Shown here one piece after another: positions 1 to 7,903 of a stretch of DNA of 31,690 nt. Source of the DNA: a virus; the IMG/VR virus record IMGVR_UViG_3300042988_000810, positions 1 through 31,690 of that record; one strand, written 5' to 3'. The position numbers and the translations under genes were made by a program. Each line of letters starts with the position of its first letter. The stretch's first letter is position 1. The notes beneath the pieces were generated by a model that saw nothing but the letters and a program-made list of their open reading frames with translations, did no database searches and was not told the origin of the DNA.

Positions 1-8
1 GCTTCCCT
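1..8. repeat. 8-bp terminal direct repeat (left copy)
   Basis: GCTTCCCT at the extreme left end is repeated exactly at 31683-31690. Such identity of contig ends suggests a circularly permuted or circular molecule, or end-repaired cohesive ends of a cos phage. It could also be chance: an 8-mer match at two fixed places is expected about once in 65,000. Confidence 0.5.
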
Positions 9-56
9 TTTTTGAATTTTTTTTATATTCAGCATTTTTTTTAGAGGATGAACAGA

Positions 57-395
57 ATGGACAGTAAAAAATTTATATTCTATCAAATAATAGAAACAAT
101 AACCTATGCCAACGGTTTAATATTAGAAAAAGAATTTCTATTTCACACAACTAGAAAGTGGCGACTTGACTTAGCACTACAGTCATTTAAAATAGGGTTT
201 GAATATGAAGGTGTATTTGGCACAGGACTAAGCAGACACACAACTAAGATAGGATTTAGTAATGACTGTGAAAAATATAACAATGCTGCTTTATTAGGCT
301 GGCGGATATTTAGGTTTACTGCAAAGGATTTTAGTAATAAACAAGTAGCAAAGACTAGTGCATTTATCAAAGAAATAATAAAGGGCATACTATGA
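57..395 (+). CDS. Small PD-(D/E)XK-like phage nuclease
   Basis: This 112-residue protein resembles the short endonuclease-like proteins common in phages. It has a hydrophobic strand with an Asp (WRLDLAL), a following strand with two acidic residues (FEYEG), and a downstream block rich in His, Lys and a DCEKYN motif, then ALLGWRIFRFT. That order matches the PD-(D/E)XK arrangement, and the last block is typical of DUF559/VRR-NUC-like phage proteins. An in-frame ATG lies at 48, but the AGAGG at 43-47 abuts it with no spacing. The same AGAGG sits 9 nt from the ATG at 57, so 57 is preferred. The end overlaps the next gene by 4 nt (ATGA), so the two are likely co-translated. It may process recombination or replication intermediates. 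The family call is by motif only. Confidence 0.6.
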   Translation: MDSKKFIFYQIIETITYANGLILEKEFLFHTTRKWRLDLALQSFKIGFEYEGVFGTGLSRHTTKIGFSNDCEKYNNAALLGWRIFRFTAKDFSNKQVAKTSAFIKEIIKGIL

Positions 396-610
396 TAGTA
401 ATAATAGAAGCACCAGATAAAGATAATCAAAGGATGACACATAAATTTGTATTTAAAGGTAAAGATATTAAGAATGAACTTTTAATGGGGGATGTTATTC
501 TTGCCCTTAAAAGTATAGTATTTGAAGCAACAGGAACACCGCCATTCTTATATGGTATCTTTTTTAATGAAGAAATATATAGAATTTCAGAAATAAAGTT
601 TGACAAATAA
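392..610 (+). CDS. Hypothetical protein, 72 aa
   Basis: A small soluble protein I do not recognise. It begins with a hydrophobic strand (MIVIIEAP), is followed by charged residues, and has a short central GTPPFLYGI segment. The start overlaps the stop of the nuclease gene by 4 nt, so translational coupling is likely. The last codons overlap the -35 box of a consensus promoter (599-604), so this gene marks the end of one transcription unit and the start of another. No membrane segment, signal peptide or catalytic motif is visible. Confidence 0.6.
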   Translation: MIVIIEAPDKDNQRMTHKFVFKGKDIKNELLMGDVILALKSIVFEATGTPPFLYGIFFNEEIYRISEIKFDK

Positions 611-626
611 ATAATAACAGTATAAT
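599..626 (+). promoter_or_regulatory. Consensus sigma-70 promoter upstream of the methyltransferase gene
   Basis: TTGACA at 599-604, a 16-nt spacer and TATAAT at 621-626: both hexamers are perfect matches. The expected start is near 633, only about 14 nt before the ATG at 647, so the AAGGGG ribosome site (633-638) would lie at the very 5' end of the transcript. Confidence 0.8.
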
Positions 627-646
627 ATAGTTAAGGGGAATAAACT

Positions 647-1846
647 ATGAAGATTAATAAAGAATTTGAAACATTACTTAGTCCATTAACTGAAGAAGAA
701 TTTAGTCAATTAGAATCTAACATTCTTAAAGAAGGTATTAAAGAGCCTTTACAGGTGTGGCAGGACACATTAGTAGATGGACATAACAGGTACGTTATTG
801 CAACGAAGCATAATTTACCATATAAAACAATTGACTTAAACTTTGCGGATGAATATGCAGTAAAGGAATGGATAATAGCCAACCAAATGGGTCGTAGAAA
901 CATAACCGAAGAACAAAAAGAATACCTACGTGGTATGCGGTATAGCTGTGAAAAGCAAAAAGAAAAACAAAGAAATGAAGATGGAACATTTTCACCTGGG
1001 GAACAAAATGTTCCCCAGGCTAAAACAGCAGAACGTCTTGCTAAAGAATACGGTGTAAGCCATATTACAATTAAGCGCGACGAAAAGTTTGCGGACGGTG
1101 TCAACGCTATTGCAGCAATCAACCCAGAATTAAAGACGAAGATATTGCAAGGTAAAAGCGACCTAACAAAACAACAGGTGCAAGATATAGGTAATACTAA
1201 AGACTTATTAACACAACCGATGACTGAAGAAGAAATACTAAGTAAAGCCAAAGAAATAAAGAAGGTTCGTGCAGAAGTAAAGAAAGAAGAAGTTAAAGAA
1301 AAATTAAATAATATTGCAGCAATTAAAGCCAAAGAAATAGAAGGTGTATATGATGTAATAGTAATAGACCCGCCTTGGCAAATGGAAAAGATAGAACGTG
1401 ATGTAGCACCTAACCAAGTAGGATTTGACTATCCTACAATGAACTATGAAGAACTTAAAAAACTATCTATACCGGCAGCAGATGACTGCCATATCTTTGT
1501 CTGGACAACACATAAACATCTTCCAGAAGCATTATCATTAATAAATGACTGGGGATTTAAGTATACTTGTTGCTTTGTTTGGCATAAGAATGGTGGGTTT
1601 CAGCCGTTTAATCTGCCACAATTTAACTGTGAGTTCTGCTTATATTGCAGGAAAGGGTCACCAACCTTTATAGATACCAAGTCTTTTAATGTCTGTTTTA
1701 ATGCTGAAAGGGCAGGACATAGCGTGAAACCTGATGAGTTCTATGCTACATTAGCCCGCACAACAGGCGGCAGGCGTCTAGATATGTTCAATAGAAGGGC
1801 AATAACAGGGTTTGATACCTGGGGGAATCAAGCAAATGGACTATGA
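647..1846 (+). CDS. ParB-domain / MT-A70 adenine-N6 DNA methyltransferase fusion
   Basis: This 399-residue protein has a ParB/sulfiredoxin-like N-terminus (about 1-100, with DGHNRY at 44-49). A helix-turn-helix-like stretch follows at about 127-151 (TAERLAKEYGVSHITIKRD), then a charged coiled linker (about 195-230). The C-terminal MT-A70 methyltransferase domain has the catalytic DPPW at 241-244 and ends with the usual HSVKPDEFY and GRRLDMFNRR blocks. Such fusions are frequent in phages and mobile elements. They are expected to transfer a methyl group from S-adenosylmethionine to adenine N6 in DNA; the target sequence cannot be read from the gene. AAGGGG gives a good ribosome site 8 nt upstream. 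The 3' end overlaps the next gene, a nuclease-like protein, by 11 nt. A striking palindrome lies inside the coding region at 995-1019. Confidence 0.9.
   Translation: MKINKEFETLLSPLTEEEFSQLESNILKEGIKEPLQVWQDTLVDGHNRYVIATKHNLPYKTIDLNFADEYAVKEWIIANQMGRRNITEEQKEYLRGMRYSCEKQKEKQRNEDGTFSPGEQNVPQAKTAERLAKEYGVSHITIKRDEKFADGVNAIAAINPELKTKILQGKSDLTKQQVQDIGNTKDLLTQPMTEEEILSKAKEIKKVRAEVKKEEVKEKLNNIAAIKAKEIEGVYDVIVIDPPWQMEKIERDVAPNQVGFDYPTMNYEELKKLSIPAADDCHIFVWTTHKHLPEALSLINDWGFKYTCCFVWHKNGGFQPFNLPQFNCEFCLYCRKGSPTFIDTKSFNVCFNAERAGHSVKPDEFYATLARTTGGRRLDMFNRRAITGFDTWGNQANGL
983..1019 (+). repeat. Overlapping alternative inverted repeats inside the methyltransferase gene
   Basis: CCTGGGGAACA (995-1005) and TGTTCCCCAGG (1009-1019) form a perfect 11-bp stem with a 3-nt loop. 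GGAACATTTT (983-992) is also perfectly complementary to AAAATGTTCC (1005-1014), giving a competing 10-bp stem. The G/C-rich stem stands out in an AT-rich genome. It lies between the ParB-like domain and the helix-turn-helix of the encoded protein. Confidence 0.75.
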
Positions 1847-2327
1847 AAAACATAATGCTGATAAAGCAAAGGATTCTGCATATGAACAATACGTATGCAG
1901 AACACATGTAATCCCATATTTAAATACAGTAGGTGAATGTAAATGGGAAGATAATAAATGGCAGCAGATTTCAGGCATTGATTACTCCTTTAAAAGAAAT
2001 AATGAAAAAGACTTTCATACTTATGATATTAAGTGCTATAGGAAAGCAACAGACTGCTTCTTTATTGAAACATTAACTAATAGCCATACTAATTCAAAGG
2101 GATGGTATTTTCTAGACGAAAGCGACTATCTAACAATAGCAATGCCAGAACAGGATTATTACAAATTATTTACTATTCTTTTTAAAGACCTTAGAAATAA
2201 ATGTGGGCAAGCAGAAGCATATAAGAAATATAATAATAAATATACAGAAAATAAATCAGAATTTTTTATACTGCCGATTAATCAATGTAAAGATATTATT
2301 AAAACAATTGAATATACAAAGGAATAA
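1836..2327 (+). CDS. PD-(D/E)XK-like endonuclease, 163 aa
   Basis: The most suggestive part is GIDY (D49), then YDIKCY (D64-x-K66) and a strand FFIET (E78). This spacing resembles the PD-(D/E)XK nuclease core. An N-terminal helix contains EQYV, as in related phage restriction-endonuclease-like proteins. The protein lacks a signal peptide and membrane segments. Of two in-frame starts, the ATG at 1836 is chosen because GGGGGA at 1820-1826 precedes it at usable distance; a TTG at 1812 is less likely. It overlaps the methyltransferase gene by 11 nt. The tight pairing of a DNA adenine methyltransferase with a nuclease-fold protein recalls a restriction-modification pair, but this is inference: it could equally act in replication or host-DNA degradation. 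Confidence 0.5.
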   Translation: MDYEKHNADKAKDSAYEQYVCRTHVIPYLNTVGECKWEDNKWQQISGIDYSFKRNNEKDFHTYDIKCYRKATDCFFIETLTNSHTNSKGWYFLDESDYLTIAMPEQDYYKLFTILFKDLRNKCGQAEAYKKYNNKYTENKSEFFILPINQCKDIIKTIEYTKE

Positions 2328-2328
2328 A

Positions 2329-2568
2329 ATGGTAGATAAATATAATTTAACAGTTGAAGAAGAATTGGTAAAATTAATAAAGGATATTCCAGAATTACCT
2401 GTATTATTCTTCAGTAAAGAAAGTTTCATTTATGGTTCTAACATTAAAAGAGTTAGGATAGCGGAATGCATAATGAAAGGCAATATGATTGGATATACTG
2501 CTGATGAAGAAGTATTAAAACATGTGCCAGAACAACAAAAACAAAGGTATATTCACGTAGAAATTTAA
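2329..2568 (+). CDS. Hypothetical protein, 79 aa
   Basis: A small acidic protein of unknown role with no membrane segment. The start at 2329 (MVDKYNLTVEEE) is chosen because AAAGGA lies 7 nt upstream. An open frame continues further upstream, but only within the preceding gene. It starts one base after the stop of the nuclease-like gene, consistent with one transcript. The family is not recognised. Confidence 0.6.
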   Translation: MVDKYNLTVEEELVKLIKDIPELPVLFFSKESFIYGSNIKRVRIAECIMKGNMIGYTADEEVLKHVPEQQKQRYIHVEI

Positions 2569-2580
2569 AAGGAGTGTAGT

Positions 2581-2799
2581 ATGTTAGAAGAAGTGAAAGA
2601 AAAAGTAGGGTGTGGTAAAGATGAAGAGATTTTAGCACTTAAATTAAAATTAGAGCGTATTAGGTTTTTTGTGGAGAAGTTTAGTAAGGAGGGTTTTGCT
2701 GATGTTTGTTTACCTGATAAGGTAGAGTGTATGTGTTTTATACAAGAAAAAGTAGTGGTACAGTTATTAGATATATTAGGAGATGGCAATGGAAAATAA
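2581..2799 (+). CDS. Hypothetical protein, 72 aa
   Basis: A small charged protein, helical at the N-terminus (MLEEVKEKVG), with two cysteines (CLPDKVECMC region) near the C-terminus. It has a strong ribosome site, AAAGGAG, 6-7 nt before the ATG. Its end overlaps the next gene. This gene uses more GTG and GGT codons than its neighbours, a mild shift in style. The function is unknown. Confidence 0.6.
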   Translation: MLEEVKEKVGCGKDEEILALKLKLERIRFFVEKFSKEGFADVCLPDKVECMCFIQEKVVVQLLDILGDGNGK

Positions 2800-3055
2800 A
2801 GAACAATTTATTTTAACTAAAAAGGATGTAGAGATGTTAAAGCATGCTTTACATCATCTAGAATCTAATCGTATAGATATTGAAGGTGCGTGTAGTGGAT
2901 TTTTTTGGGGGGCTAAAGGAGGCTTGCCAGCTTTTCAGAAAAAGCATAAAAAAGCAAAAGAGTTTTTCAAAAAGATAATAGAATCATTAACATCAACGAA
3001 CTGTCAACCAATAGTTGATAGTTCAAAACAAAAGGATGTTTATGAAAATAGTTAA
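2789..3055 (+). CDS. Hypothetical protein, 88 aa
   Basis: A small protein with a helical N-terminus (LTKKDVEMLKHALHHLES), a Gly-rich centre (GACSGFFWGAKGG) and a Lys-rich C-terminus. An in-frame ATG at 2783 abuts AGGAG (2778-2782) with no spacer, whereas the ATG at 2789 lies 6 nt away and is preferred. It overlaps genes on both sides. No family was recognised. Confidence 0.55.
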   Translation: MENKEQFILTKKDVEMLKHALHHLESNRIDIEGACSGFFWGAKGGLPAFQKKHKKAKEFFKKIIESLTSTNCQPIVDSSKQKDVYENS

Positions 3056-3644
3056 ACCAAGTGTAGAGTTAATGTTCCCTGACAAAGATATTGCATTGCG
3101 AATGTTAAAGAACATAGAGTATGCGGGAAGAAATTGTTATCAAACACAAGATAAGATAACAGATACTAGCTATGATAAATTCATAAAGATGATAATAAGC
3201 AAAGGGCATGAGAGTGTATTAGAGCATAGCCTACTTACGTTTGATATTATTACTGATAGGGGAATAATGGCGGAGCTAACGAGACATAGGCATGCTTCAT
3301 TTTCTATAAAGAGCACTAGATATTGCGTAGAAAAAGGGGAGATAGATTTTATAGTTCCATCAGAGTTATTACCTAATAGCTATCAAACATGGCAAAATAG
3401 TATTAGGACCGTTGAAATAAATTATTTTCTTTTAAGTGCTGATGGGAATCCGCCTGAAGTATGTAGAAGCGCTTTACCTTCTTGTACTGCCACACAAATA
3501 GTAATGAGTTGTAATTTCAGGGAAATGCGGCACATATTAAAGTTAAGAAAAAGTAAGGCGGCACATCCAGATATGCGATTATTAATGCAAGACGTGCAAA
3601 GTAAATTAAATGAATTTTTATTAACAGTATTTGAAGGTATATAA
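3042..3644 (+). CDS. thyX: Flavin-dependent thymidylate synthase ThyX
   Basis: ThyX converts dUMP to dTMP using FAD, NADPH and methylene-tetrahydrofolate, supplying thymidine for phage DNA synthesis. The protein carries the family signature RHR-x7-S (R81-H82-R83, S91) followed by STRY, the typical N-terminal AGRNCYQT block, GHESVLEHS, and the C-terminal FREMRHILKLR with a conserved Arg in DMR (R179). Its 200 residues match the usual ThyX length. The ATG at 3042 is chosen for AAAGGA at 3031-3036. The open frame extends to a TTG at 3015 that has no ribosome site. It overlaps the previous gene by 14 nt and abuts the putative small terminase gene. Confidence 0.93.
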   Translation: MKIVKPSVELMFPDKDIALRMLKNIEYAGRNCYQTQDKITDTSYDKFIKMIISKGHESVLEHSLLTFDIITDRGIMAELTRHRHASFSIKSTRYCVEKGEIDFIVPSELLPNSYQTWQNSIRTVEINYFLLSADGNPPEVCRSALPSCTATQIVMSCNFREMRHILKLRKSKAAHPDMRLLMQDVQSKLNEFLLTVFEGI

Positions 3645-4027
3645 TGGCTAAGAAAAAAGACCCATTGCTAATAACCCCAGAAGAATATAATAGAAGACTA
3701 GAAACAGCTAACTTAATAATTAAAGAAAATGAAGCATTAAAGAAAGCTAATGAAGCGAAGAAGGCAGAATTACACGCAGCAAAGCAGCTTATTGACTTAA
3801 ATATTAAGAAAGGTAAGGTAATAGACCTATTAAAACACAAAGAAGAACAGTTGAAATTGGCTAATTTATTTATATCTGCTGTAGATAAATTGCCTGAAAA
3901 GGTGGCGGTAGAAGTAAATAAAATACTACCTAATGGGCTATCCCAGCTACAAACTGAAGAATTATTAATAAAGATGAAAGAATTATTAGCAACAGTAAAG
4001 ATGGACCTATCAAAAACAGATGCTTAA
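3644..4027 (+). CDS. Putative terminase small subunit
   Basis: This 127-residue, Lys/Glu-rich, strongly helical protein is predicted coiled coil through the middle (ENEALKKANEAKKAELHAA). It lies immediately upstream of the large terminase and overlaps it by 8 nt, the usual place of the DNA-recognition subunit. GAAGG precedes the ATG by 8 nt. Several terminase small subunits have a central helical oligomerisation region of this kind. I see no confident helix-turn-helix, so the call rests mainly on position. Confidence 0.5.
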   Translation: MAKKKDPLLITPEEYNRRLETANLIIKENEALKKANEAKKAELHAAKQLIDLNIKKGKVIDLLKHKEEQLKLANLFISAVDKLPEKVAVEVNKILPNGLSQLQTEELLIKMKELLATVKMDLSKTDA

Positions 4028-5924
4028 AGAAGTTAGGGAACTACTTAAAACTTCCGCTGAAAACAATTTAAATGTATTAGACTTTAGTAAACGTTGTAAA
4101 ATACAGGACGATAACGGCAGTACTGTGCAATACAACCCAAATAGCTTTCATATCCAGAAGTTTTACCTAGAAGCGGTAAGCCAAGAGAAGTACCGTGAAT
4201 TTATACTACTTGCCCCAACCCAAATAGGTAAAACTGTTGTTGGTATCTATATGCCAGTAATATTTTCTTTATTTGTACTAAATAATCCTACTATAATTGC
4301 AATGCCTGATGAAAATATTGCAAGTAAATTATACATTACTAAGCTAGCGCCTATGATTACAGATGCAGGATATGGCGAATATATGCCAGATAAAGGTGTA
4401 GGTGCAAGGGCGGGTAGTAGCGTTAGGGGTACATTTAGAATGAAGAATGGTGCTAACCTAACATTTCTTGGGGGCGGTAGAAACAATGAAAGCGCCCAAT
4501 CAGGTATAACAGCCAAATGGATATTCTATGACGAAATAGACAGTATTCCAGACGGTGTGGTAGAAAGAATTGCAGAACGTGCAGCAAGCTTTGGTAATAA
4601 AGCTAGATTCTTTTATTCAAGTACTATTAAGAACGATGATGGTAAATCTAAAATATTAGGTCTTTATAAAAATAGTATTGGATACAGGTTTTATTATGCG
4701 TGTCCTAAGTGCGGTAAATATCAATTAATGGACTGGGAACAAGTAAGGTATGACAATTCAAGTGTTTTAACAGCATATGACAGTGCTAGATATGAATGTA
4801 AGTATTGTAAGAAGCATTTAACTGAATTAGACCGAATAGAAATGATAGGACGTCATAAAGTTGTCGCAAATGGTCAGAAAATAGATAAAGATGGTAATAT
4901 AACAGGACAAGAAATAAAAACTAATATATTTGGCATATACTGGAATGCATTAGAAGTGCCATTAGCACGCGGTAATTTAGGTGTTTTATGCCAGAAACAC
5001 TTTAAAGCAATAGAATCCCTTAATGCGGGGGATGATAGTAAAATAAAGCAGTTTGAACGGGACACATTGGTTAGGGAATATAAACCGAAAGAAACAAAGC
5101 AAACCACCAGTCATAAATTAAATAGGTCGCAATTATCATATATCGCATCATTAAATAAATATAGTATAATAAATGAATATCCTGCATTACAAATAAGAAA
5201 TGATGGTGGCGTATGGCGAAGTGAAGGGAAAAGATATGAAACAGAAATACCAAATCAAGTAAAGGTAATAACAGCAGGTATAGATATTCAGCAAGGTGGT
5301 CAAGAATATAGCCCTAGACTTTATTACTTAATAATGGGCTGGAATGAAGAATTAAATGAAAGTTGGGACTTATCGTGGGGTGAAATACTATCAGGTCCAT
5401 TAGAAACACACGCATTAAAGGACGATACAGTAGAAGCATTCCAAATGTTCCTAGAAAAATACACAGAAATAATAAATAATAATAAATTACAAAGCGGATA
5501 TATAGGCATTGACTGCCAATTCCTACCAGAAGCAGCTTATGAAATGAAAGAAATGCACGATGACTGCTTGTTAGTACGTGGTATAGACCACGAAATGGCA
5601 GCAAAGCCATATGACCAGCCAGGTTGGTTCTATAATAAAAATTCCGTAGCTTGTATACCTGTAAATTCTGCAAGAAAAGCAGTGCAAGCAACATTGCTAA
5701 AAACTTCTGGTAAAAATTCAGGACATATCCCAAAAGGACTAGAAGAATGGGACTTTTTAATTAAACATTATTGTGCGACTATAGAAATAGTTGACGATAA
5801 AAACAAAAGAAGATGGTCTGAAAGTACAAAAGACCGACAATATCATAAAGAATGGTTTAATAGACACGACTACTTAGACTGCAGAATTTATAATTATGTA
5901 ATGTCTAAAATTTACAAAGGATAA
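4020..5924 (+). CDS. terL: Terminase large subunit, GpA family
   Basis: This is the ATP-driven packaging motor and nuclease that cuts concatemers and fills the prohead. The ATPase domain has a Walker A-like APTQIGKT at 65-72 and a Walker B WIFYDEID at 167-174 (D171, E172). Two Cys pairs (C228/C231 and C260/C263) form the zinc-binding insertion typical of lambda gpA relatives. The RNase H-like nuclease domain follows, with candidate metal-binding aspartates in AGIDIQ (D422), IGIDCQ (D498) and HDYLDC (about 617-620). The length of 634 residues is normal for the family. The start overlaps the preceding gene and has a weak ribosome site, suggesting translational coupling. GpA-type terminases usually serve cos-packaging phages, but this is not proof of cos ends. 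Confidence 0.95.
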   Translation: MLKEVRELLKTSAENNLNVLDFSKRCKIQDDNGSTVQYNPNSFHIQKFYLEAVSQEKYREFILLAPTQIGKTVVGIYMPVIFSLFVLNNPTIIAMPDENIASKLYITKLAPMITDAGYGEYMPDKGVGARAGSSVRGTFRMKNGANLTFLGGGRNNESAQSGITAKWIFYDEIDSIPDGVVERIAERAASFGNKARFFYSSTIKNDDGKSKILGLYKNSIGYRFYYACPKCGKYQLMDWEQVRYDNSSVLTAYDSARYECKYCKKHLTELDRIEMIGRHKVVANGQKIDKDGNITGQEIKTNIFGIYWNALEVPLARGNLGVLCQKHFKAIESLNAGDDSKIKQFERDTLVREYKPKETKQTTSHKLNRSQLSYIASLNKYSIINEYPALQIRNDGGVWRSEGKRYETEIPNQVKVITAGIDIQQGGQEYSPRLYYLIMGWNEELNESWDLSWGEILSGPLETHALKDDTVEAFQMFLEKYTEIINNNKLQSGYIGIDCQFLPEAAYEMKEMHDDCLLVRGIDHEMAAKPYDQPGWFYNKNSVACIPVNSARKAVQATLLKTSGKNSGHIPKGLEEWDFLIKHYCATIEIVDDKNKRRWSESTKDRQYHKEWFNRHDYLDCRIYNYVMSKIYKG

Positions 5925-5927
5925 TAA

Positions 5928-6164
5928 ATGAACCCAGTAATAACAGAAAAACTAGACGTAGACTTCAATCAACCACAATTACTAGAAGTGCAATGCAGAA
6001 GATGCGGCAAATATTTCAAACCTAGTCCTTATGCGACATTACATAGGCAAGGGACATATTTAAGATATATTAAATGCAATAAATGTGGCAATAAATTTGT
6101 AATGTACCCAATGGCGTGGGAACGTCTTAAAAAAAGAAGAAAAATAAACAATAATAAGGTATAA
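5928..6164 (+). CDS. Small zinc-ribbon protein, 78 aa
   Basis: Two CxxC pairs (CRRCGKYF and CNKCGNKF), 26 residues apart, indicate a zinc ribbon. The C-terminus is strongly basic (RLKKRRK). It lies between the terminase and the gpW-like gene with a 3-nt gap on the left, and has a good ribosome site (AAAGGA). Small Cys4 proteins at this spot may bind DNA or assist packaging, but no specific function can be assigned. Confidence 0.7.
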   Translation: MNPVITEKLDVDFNQPQLLEVQCRRCGKYFKPSPYATLHRQGTYLRYIKCNKCGNKFVMYPMAWERLKKRRKINNNKV

Positions 6165-6171
6165 TAATAGT

Positions 6172-6408
6172 ATGGATAGGACGACAATATTAAATTTAAT
6201 TGCTAAGTATGAAACAGCATTAGAAAATGCTGCGTCTTTTAAGTCGTTAAGTGCAGATGGTGTAAGTAAAACAAATCACGACCTTAAGGCTATTATGGAC
6301 CAATTACAAAAACTTTATATATTATTAGACCGTGAAGATAATGGTATGTCGCAACGTGGACGAGTTGGTGGCGGTATAGATGTATTTAAAAGTGATAGTG
6401 GGGTATAA
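6172..6408 (+). CDS. gpW-like head-tail joining protein (candidate)
   Basis: This 78-residue protein lies between terminase and portal, exactly where lambda gpW (about 68 residues) lies. It is helical at the N-terminus and has a C-terminal region with RGRVGGGIDVF. gpW binds the portal after packaging to prepare the tail attachment site. Sequence similarity is weak to my eye, so the call is mostly from synteny and size. Upstream is AAGG, with a rather long spacing of about 12 nt. Its last base is the first of the portal ATG (TAATG). Confidence 0.5.
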   Translation: MDRTTILNLIAKYETALENAASFKSLSADGVSKTNHDLKAIMDQLQKLYILLDREDNGMSQRGRVGGGIDVFKSDSGV

Positions 6409-7901
6409 TGGTTAGTATAGTTAGGGCAGTTAAAGCAGTATGGAATAGTATAACAGGTGGATGGAATAGTTGGAATAAGACTAGTTCTTCTGCTAACGGG
6501 GCATATTTCGCCACTGATAGACGCCGTGTTATTATAAATAATAATGATGGTGTTGACGGCACAAGTATTCAAACTACTTCAGCAAACCTAGAAGAACTAA
6601 TAAAACTGTCTAGAACATTTGAAAGAAACCGTGCTGTAGCAAGGGCTGCATGCGAAGGGTTTAAAGCAGATGTAATAGGAAGTGGTATAGGTATTCTACC
6701 AACTACTGAAAATGAAGACGTAAATATTGAATTACAAAAGAAGTTTAACGAATGGGCAGAAACAGCAGGGGTAAATGGTGAAAGTCTTTGGTCATTGCAA
6801 TGGCTAGCAGGCGCAGAAATATTTGTAGCAGGGGCTTCTTTATGGCGTATTATAGTTGATATTAATAAAGAAATTCCAATTAGTATACTTGCATTAGAAA
6901 TAGAATGGCTAAGTACTGAACCTATCAAACCAATTAAAAAAAGTAATTCTTTTGTAAAAGGGATAGAGTTAGATGAATTTCTAAGACCTGTTCAATACCA
7001 CCTAAGAAACCCTATGACAATGCAGGGTGAAGTAGTAGATGCAAAGTGGATAATACATTGCTATGAAAAAAGACGGGCAATGCAGGTAAATGGCGAACCA
7101 ATGTTAACCCCTGTATTAGAAAGAATTAAACAGGACGATGATTTAGTAACTATAGAATTACAAAGTTCTAAACCTGCAAACGCAGTTTCATTACTTGTTA
7201 CAACAATGTCTTCACCAGGGAAATTAGGCAGTAAGAATTATAAGACAATAGATACTTCAGAACGTGAAACAACGGTTGAACCTGGGACTATAACTTATTT
7301 AATGCCAGATGAAAAAGTAGAAGTGGCACAAACAACTAGACCTAATATGAATGTTGCAACATTTCGTGGCACACTTAGGGGCGATATAGCAGGAGCTTGC
7401 CGTGTTAGTCAAATGTGGCTAGACAGGGATTCAAGTAGAAGTAATTATTCTGCTTCAAGAATGGACCAATTAATGGAAAATGTATTAACTAGACCATTAA
7501 AAGAAATGTTTGGCAAACAAATAGCAGGTAAAGTGTATGAATTAGTATTTCCTTACATTGCACCTTATTTAGGTATAAAGGATATGTCATTAGCAAGTAA
7601 ATATGCACTACAACCAGATATGCCTGACTATGTTAATCCTAAAGAAGATATTGAAGCATCTGTCCTAGCAATTGAAAATAATTTATCAACAATAGAAGAT
7701 GAATTAAGTAGAAGGGGCAAACGAACCTTTAAAGAAATAGTCAATAAACGTGCATCAGAAGTAAAAGTTTTAAAAGGACTTGGTTTATTAAACAATGATA
7801 TGGTAGAATATAGTAAAGATGATAAGAAAGATAGTAAAGAAGCGGAACAGGGAACAGAAAACACCAAAGAGGGTGAAGAAGAAGCAGATAATAAAGGATA
7901 A
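6408..7901 (+). CDS. Portal protein, lambda family
   Basis: This 497-residue protein forms the dodecameric ring at the head vertex through which DNA passes. Family marks include the N-terminal helix RNRAVARAACEGFKADVIGSG (about 73-93) and the later block GACRVSQMWLDRD, followed by NYSASR (about 345-350) and a helical stretch. All of these are typical of the lambda gpB/HK97-like portal group. The C-terminus is very acidic and Lys/Glu-rich (KEGEEEADNKG), as is common in portals. It abuts the gpW-like gene and lies 2 nt before the protease-capsid gene, so the head genes form one operon. Confidence 0.9.
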   Translation: MVSIVRAVKAVWNSITGGWNSWNKTSSSANGAYFATDRRRVIINNNDGVDGTSIQTTSANLEELIKLSRTFERNRAVARAACEGFKADVIGSGIGILPTTENEDVNIELQKKFNEWAETAGVNGESLWSLQWLAGAEIFVAGASLWRIIVDINKEIPISILALEIEWLSTEPIKPIKKSNSFVKGIELDEFLRPVQYHLRNPMTMQGEVVDAKWIIHCYEKRRAMQVNGEPMLTPVLERIKQDDDLVTIELQSSKPANAVSLLVTTMSSPGKLGSKNYKTIDTSERETTVEPGTITYLMPDEKVEVAQTTRPNMNVATFRGTLRGDIAGACRVSQMWLDRDSSRSNYSASRMDQLMENVLTRPLKEMFGKQIAGKVYELVFPYIAPYLGIKDMSLASKYALQPDMPDYVNPKEDIEASVLAIENNLSTIEDELSRRGKRTFKEIVNKRASEVKVLKGLGLLNNDMVEYSKDDKKDSKEAEQGTENTKEGEEEADNKG

Positions 7902-7903
7902 CA

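Noticed and set aside
6160-6165. TATAAT before the gpW-like gene as a promoter
   Set aside because: No -35-like hexamer lies at 15-18 nt, the gene lies inside the head operon, and an AAGG ribosome site is present.
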